NCBI GenBank assembly: GCA_023451825.1
Contig: JAEXYA010000029.1
Location: 124,001-188,000, forward strand
DNA: 64,000 nt
Direction of reading: 5' to 3'
Source of the DNA: Pseudomonadota bacterium
Lineage (GTDB): Bacteria; Pseudomonadota; Alphaproteobacteria; Rhizobiales; Xanthobacteraceae
Under the pieces are notes generated by a model. It searched no databases. It was not told the DNA's origin and was given only the letters and a program-made list of their open reading frames with translations. Made by a program: the position numbers and the translations under genes. The first letter of the stretch is position 1, and each line of letters opens with the position of its first letter. Below, piece after piece: positions 60,137-64,000 of the stretch.

Positions 60137-61033
60137 ATGACCGAGACGACCCCGGCCACCCCTGCCCTTCCGAACATCTCCTTCGAGTTCTTCCCGCCGA
60201 AGACCGAAGAGATGGACCGCACGTTGTGGGAGACCATCGAGCGGCTGGCGCCCCTCTCTCCCTCATTCGTCTCGGTAACCTATGGCGCCGGCGGTTCGAC
60301 CCGCGAGCGCACCCATGCCACCATCGTCCGCCTGCTGAAGGAAACGAACCTGACGCCAGCCGCGCATCTGACCTGCGTGGGGGCGCCGAAAAGCGAAATC
60401 GACGATGTCGTGTCCCGCTATCACGAGGCCGGCGTCCGCCACATCGTGGCGCTACGCGGCGACCCGACCACGGGCATCGGCACGGAATATGTGGCGCACC
60501 CTGATGGCTACAAGACATCCGCCGATCTCGTCGCCAGCATTCGCAGGCGCTATCCGGATATCGACGTGACCGTGTCCGCCTATCCGGAAAAGCATCCGGA
60601 AAGCGCGGATTTCGACGCCGATATCGATGTGCTGAAGGCCAAAGTCGATGCCGGCGCGACGCGCGCCATCACCCAGGTGTTCTTCGATAACGATCTTTAC
60701 TTCCGCTATCTCGACAAGGTCCGCGCTCGCGGCATCGAGATTCCAGTGCTGCCTGGCATCATGCCGATGCATAACTTCAAACAGGCGCGCAATTTCGTCA
60801 CCCGCGCCGGCACGACTGTGCCCGATTGGCTGGCTGCGAAATTCGACGGCCTTGATGACGATGCCGAGACCCGCAAGCTGGTTGCCGCCACGGTCGTCGC
60901 CGGCCAGGTGCAGAAGCTCGCCAAGGCTGGCGTCAACGACTTCCATTTCTACACCATGAACCGCGCCGATCTGGTCTTCGCGATCAGTCATCTTCTGGGC
61001 TTCCGCCCGAACGGCGCGCGCAAGGCAGCCTAA
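60137..61033 (+). CDS. metF: 5,10-methylenetetrahydrofolate reductase MetF
   Basis: A 298-residue flavoenzyme that makes 5-methyltetrahydrofolate for methionine synthase. Motifs: NISFEFFPPKTEEMDRTLWE, SVTYGAGGSTRERTHATI, HLTCVGAPKSEIDDVVSRYH, IVALRGDPTTG and AITQVFFDNDLYFRYLDKVR. It ends in the usual FHFYTMNRADLVFAISHLLG. The ATG at 60137 has GGAG six bases upstream. metH starts three bases after its stop, so the two enzymes that act in sequence are co-transcribed. Confidence 0.97.
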   Translation: MTETTPATPALPNISFEFFPPKTEEMDRTLWETIERLAPLSPSFVSVTYGAGGSTRERTHATIVRLLKETNLTPAAHLTCVGAPKSEIDDVVSRYHEAGVRHIVALRGDPTTGIGTEYVAHPDGYKTSADLVASIRRRYPDIDVTVSAYPEKHPESADFDADIDVLKAKVDAGATRAITQVFFDNDLYFRYLDKVRARGIEIPVLPGIMPMHNFKQARNFVTRAGTTVPDWLAAKFDGLDDDAETRKLVAATVVAGQVQKLAKAGVNDFHFYTMNRADLVFAISHLLGFRPNGARKAA

Positions 61034-61036
61034 ATC

Positions 61037-64000
61037 ATGTCAGTGCCAGTTTCCCCCAAGCGTACCGCCCTTCTCAAAGCCGCCTCGGAGCGCATCCTCG
61101 TTCTCGACGGCGCCATGGGCACCGTGATCCAGGGCCTGATGTTCGATGAAGCCGCATTCCGCAGCGAGCGCTTCAAGGACTTTCATCGCGACGTCAAAGG
61201 CAACAATGATCTGCTGATCCTGACCCAGCCTCAGGCGATCGAGGATATCCACGCCGACTATCTGCGCGCCGGCGCCGATATCGTCGCCACCAACACCTTC
61301 TCCTCGACCTCGATCGCGCAGGCCGATTACGACATGGCCGATCTCGCTTACGAGATGAGCCGCGATGGCGCGCGCCTGGCCAAGAACGCTGCCATCAAGG
61401 TGGAAGCCGAAGACGGCCGCCCGCGTTTCGTCGCCGGTGCCATCGGCCCGACCAACCGCACTGCCTCGATCTCGCCGGATGTCGCCAATCCCGGCTACCG
61501 CGCCGTGACCTTCGATGATCTCCGCATCGCCTATAGCGAGCAGATCAACGGCCTGCTCGACGGCGGCGCCGACCTGCTGCTGGTCGAGACCATTTTCGAC
61601 ACACTGAATGCCAAGGCCGCGCTCTATGCCATCGCGGAGATCTGCGAGGCGCGCGGCATCGACGTGCCGATCATGATCTCCGGCACCATCACCGACAAAT
61701 CCGGCCGTCTTCTTTCCGGCCAGATGCCGGAAGCGTTCTGGAATTCGGTGAAGCACGCCAAGCCCGCCACCATCGGCTTCAACTGCGCGCTCGGCGCTGA
61801 AGACCTGCGCGCCCATATCGCCGATATCGGCCGCGTCGCCGACACGCTGGTCTGCGCCTATCCCAATGCCGGCCTGCCCAATGAATTCGGCCAGTATGAC
61901 GAAACGCCGGAATATATGGCGCGCCTCGTCGGCGAATTCGCCGCGAGCGGCCTTGTCAACATCGTCGGCGGCTGCTGCGGCACCACGCCGGCGCATATCG
62001 CCGCCATCGCCAAGGCTGTCGCGCCGCACAAGCCGCGCGCAGTTCCCGAGATCGCGCCGCTGCTGCGCCTCTCGGGCCTCGAGCCGTTCGAACTGGCCGC
62101 GTCGATCCCGTTCGTCAATGTCGGCGAACGCACCAATGTCACCGGCTCCGCGAAATTCCGCCGCCTGATCACCGAAGGCGACTATGCCGCGGCGCTGCAG
62201 GTGGCGCGCGATCAGGTGGAAAACGGCGCGCAGGTCATCGACGTCAATATGGACGAGGGCCTGCTCGATTCCGAAAAGGCGATGATCGAGTTTCTCAATC
62301 TCGTCGCTTCCGAACCGGACATCGCCCGCGTGCCGGTCATGGTGGACTCGTCAAAGTTCAACGTGATCGAGGCCGGCCTGAAATGCGTTCAGGGCAAGCC
62401 GATCGTCAATTCGATCTCCATGAAGGAAGGCGTCGAGAAATTCATCCATGAAGCGAAGATCGCGCAGCGCCACGGCGCCGCGGTCGTCGTCATGGCCTTC
62501 GACGAAGTCGGCCAGGCCGACACCTATGAGCGCAAGATCGAGATCTGCAAGCGCGCTTACGACATCCTCGTCACCGAGTTGAACTTCCCACCGGAAGACA
62601 TCATCTTCGATCCAAACGTATTCGCCATCGCCACCGGCCTCGAAGAGCACAACAATTACGGCGTCGATTTCATCGAGGCCACGCGCTGGATCCGCCAGAA
62701 CCTGCCGCATGCGCATATTTCCGGCGGCGTCTCCAACCTGTCTTTCTCGTTCCGCGGCAATGAGCCCGTGCGCGAGGCCATGCATTCGGTGTTCCTGTAT
62801 CACGCCATCAAGGCCGGCATGGATATGGGCATCGTCAATGCCGGGCAGATGATCGTCTATGACGACATCGATCCCGAATTGCGCCAGGTCTGCGAGGACA
62901 CGATCCTCAATCGCGATCCCGGCGCCGGCGAACGCCTGCTCGAACTCGCCGAAAAATTCCGCGGCCAGACCAAGCAGGCCAAGGAGCAGGACCTGTCGTG
63001 GCGCGAATGGCCGGTGGAACGCCGGCTCAGCCACGCGCTCGTCCACGGCATCACGCAATATATCGATGAGGACACCGAAGCCGCACGCCTCACCGTCGCG
63101 CGGCCGCTGCATGTGATCGAAGGCCCGCTGATGGACGGCATGAACGTCGTTGGCGACCTTTTTGGCGACGGCAAGATGTTTCTGCCGCAAGTCGTAAAAT
63201 CCGCTCGCGTGATGAAGCAGGCGGTCGCCTATCTGATGCCGTTCATGGAGCAGGAAAAGGCCGACAATCTCGCCAAGGGCATCGGCACCGAAGGCGGTCG
63301 TTCGTCGGCCGGCAAGATCGTGCTCGCCACCGTGAAGGGCGACGTCCACGATATCGGCAAGAACATTGTCGGCATCGTGCTCCAGTGCAACAATTTTGAA
63401 GTCGTCGATCTCGGCGTCATGGTGCCGGCTTCGAAGATCATCGAGACCGCGAAGGCTGAAGGCGCCGACATCATCGGCCTGTCGGGCCTGATCACGCCGT
63501 CGCTGGACGAGATGACCTTCCTCGCCGGCGAGATGGAACGGCAGGGGCTGAAAATGCCGCTGCTGATCGGCGGCGCGACCACCAGCCGCGTGCATACGGC
63601 CGTGAAGATCGACCCGAACTACACGGCCGGCGCTGTCGTGCATGTGAACGATGCCAGCCGCGCGGTCGGCGTTGCGTCGTCGCTGCTGTCGCCGGAGAAG
63701 CGCGACGCCTATGCGGCCGATGTGCGTGCGGATTATGCAAAAATCTCTGCGGCGCATTTCAAGGCGCAGCAAGACAAGAAGCGCCTGTCGCTAACGGCTG
63801 CGCGTGCCAATGCGCATGTGGCCGATTTCAGCAAGACCGTGCGCAAGCCGACCTTCCTTGGGATCAAGACGTTCAGCGATTACTCGCTGGAAGAACTCGC
63901 GCGCTATATCGACTGGACGCCGTTCTTCCAGACCTGGGAATTGGCTGGACGCTTCCCCGCGATCCTGACCGACAGCGTCGTCGGCGAAGTCGCCACCTCG
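61037..64000 (+). CDS. metH: Cobalamin-dependent methionine synthase MetH (3' end outside window)
   Basis: The first 988 residues of MetH, which methylates homocysteine using methylcobalamin and methyltetrahydrofolate. The homocysteine domain has the zinc ligands Cys250 (GFNCALGAE) and Cys313-Cys314 (GGCCGTTPAH). The folate domain follows (SIPFVNVGERTNVTGSAKFR; VMVDSSKFNVIEAGLKCVQG), then the cobalamin cap and the B12-binding domain with Asp769-x-His771-xx-Gly (KGDVHDIGKNIVG). The reactivation domain has just begun at the window edge (from about 930). No stop is seen; the frame is open throughout. Confidence 0.98.
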   Translation, partial: MSVPVSPKRTALLKAASERILVLDGAMGTVIQGLMFDEAAFRSERFKDFHRDVKGNNDLLILTQPQAIEDIHADYLRAGADIVATNTFSSTSIAQADYDMADLAYEMSRDGARLAKNAAIKVEAEDGRPRFVAGAIGPTNRTASISPDVANPGYRAVTFDDLRIAYSEQINGLLDGGADLLLVETIFDTLNAKAALYAIAEICEARGIDVPIMISGTITDKSGRLLSGQMPEAFWNSVKHAKPATIGFNCALGAEDLRAHIADIGRVADTLVCAYPNAGLPNEFGQYDETPEYMARLVGEFAASGLVNIVGGCCGTTPAHIAAIAKAVAPHKPRAVPEIAPLLRLSGLEPFELAASIPFVNVGERTNVTGSAKFRRLITEGDYAAALQVARDQVENGAQVIDVNMDEGLLDSEKAMIEFLNLVASEPDIARVPVMVDSSKFNVIEAGLKCVQGKPIVNSISMKEGVEKFIHEAKIAQRHGAAVVVMAFDEVGQADTYERKIEICKRAYDILVTELNFPPEDIIFDPNVFAIATGLEEHNNYGVDFIEATRWIRQNLPHAHISGGVSNLSFSFRGNEPVREAMHSVFLYHAIKAGMDMGIVNAGQMIVYDDIDPELRQVCEDTILNRDPGAGERLLELAEKFRGQTKQAKEQDLSWREWPVERRLSHALVHGITQYIDEDTEAARLTVARPLHVIEGPLMDGMNVVGDLFGDGKMFLPQVVKSARVMKQAVAYLMPFMEQEKADNLAKGIGTEGGRSSAGKIVLATVKGDVHDIGKNIVGIVLQCNNFEVVDLGVMVPASKIIETAKAEGADIIGLSGLITPSLDEMTFLAGEMERQGLKMPLLIGGATTSRVHTAVKIDPNYTAGAVVHVNDASRAVGVASSLLSPEKRDAYAADVRADYAKISAAHFKAQQDKKRLSLTAARANAHVADFSKTVRKPTFLGIKTFSDYSLEELARYIDWTPFFQTWELAGRFPAILTDSVVGEVATS

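Noticed and set aside
62351..63772. 473-codon minus-strand open frame
   Set aside because: Antisense to metH.

Overview
The window is a GC-rich alphaproteobacterial chromosome segment, most likely from the Bradyrhizobium/Rhodopseudomonas/Tardiphaga group (Nitrobacteraceae). This rests on recognised family content, not on a database search: a PhyR-NepR-EcfG general stress module, a urt-ure urea locus, a Cpa/Tad pilus cluster, a CycM-type membrane cytochrome c next to kdsB-pheA, a DUF2865 protein, and several palindromic intergenic repeat families. No rRNA, tRNA, CRISPR array, insertion sequence or prophage was seen. Two genes run off the ends: a chemoreceptor at the left and metH at the right.

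Layout. 1-5.3 kb: chemoreceptor C-terminus, DUF2865 protein, L,D-transpeptidase, AI-2E/PerM-type exporter, a DUF883 ElaB-like protein behind a perfect sigma-EcfG promoter, a small membrane protein and an exported unknown. 5.6-11.5 kb: haem/iron uptake group with an SbmA/YddA-like ABC exporter, a TonB-dependent receptor, a ChaN-like haem-binding protein and an unknown protein. 11.8 kb: orphan Bug-type binding protein. 13.0-16.7 kb: general stress response core (phyR, nepR, ecfG, HWE-type kinase) with divergent EcfG-type promoters. 16.9-28.9 kb: urtABCDE-ureDABC-(quinol monooxygenase-like)-ureEFG, all on the minus strand, headed by a textbook sigma-54 promoter and broken up by palindromic repeats. 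29.4-31.8 kb: cold-adaptation group (DEAD-box helicase, IF-1, cold shock protein). 31.9-44.7 kb: Flp/Tad pilus locus (two TadE-like pseudopilins, a CpaC-N-domain protein, flp pilin, cpaA-F, tadB, tadC, tadD), with a sterol-desaturase-type gene embedded. 44.9-55.4 kb: M17 aminopeptidase and NlpC/P60 peptidase converging on a Yej-type peptide ABC operon with two tandem binding proteins and a Nudix hydrolase. 55.7-64 kb: cycM, kdsB, pheA, YciI-like, LLM oxidoreductase, metF and metH.

How it fits together. Urea is imported (UrtABCDE) and hydrolysed (UreABC with UreDEFG), probably under nitrogen control through NtrC and sigma-54. PhyR, NepR and EcfG form a partner-switching circuit whose kinase is probably the neighbouring HWE histidine kinase, and the DUF883 gene looks like a local target. 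The Yej operon with its two peptidases is a plausible murein-peptide recovery locus. Perfect TTAA-N7-TTAA (CtrA-type) sites upstream of the tadE pair and of an exported unknown suggest cell-cycle control.

I did not find a wholly novel system. The most interesting points are the regulatory sites, the muropeptide-like locus, the repeat-laden urea operon and a few family proteins with unusual features.
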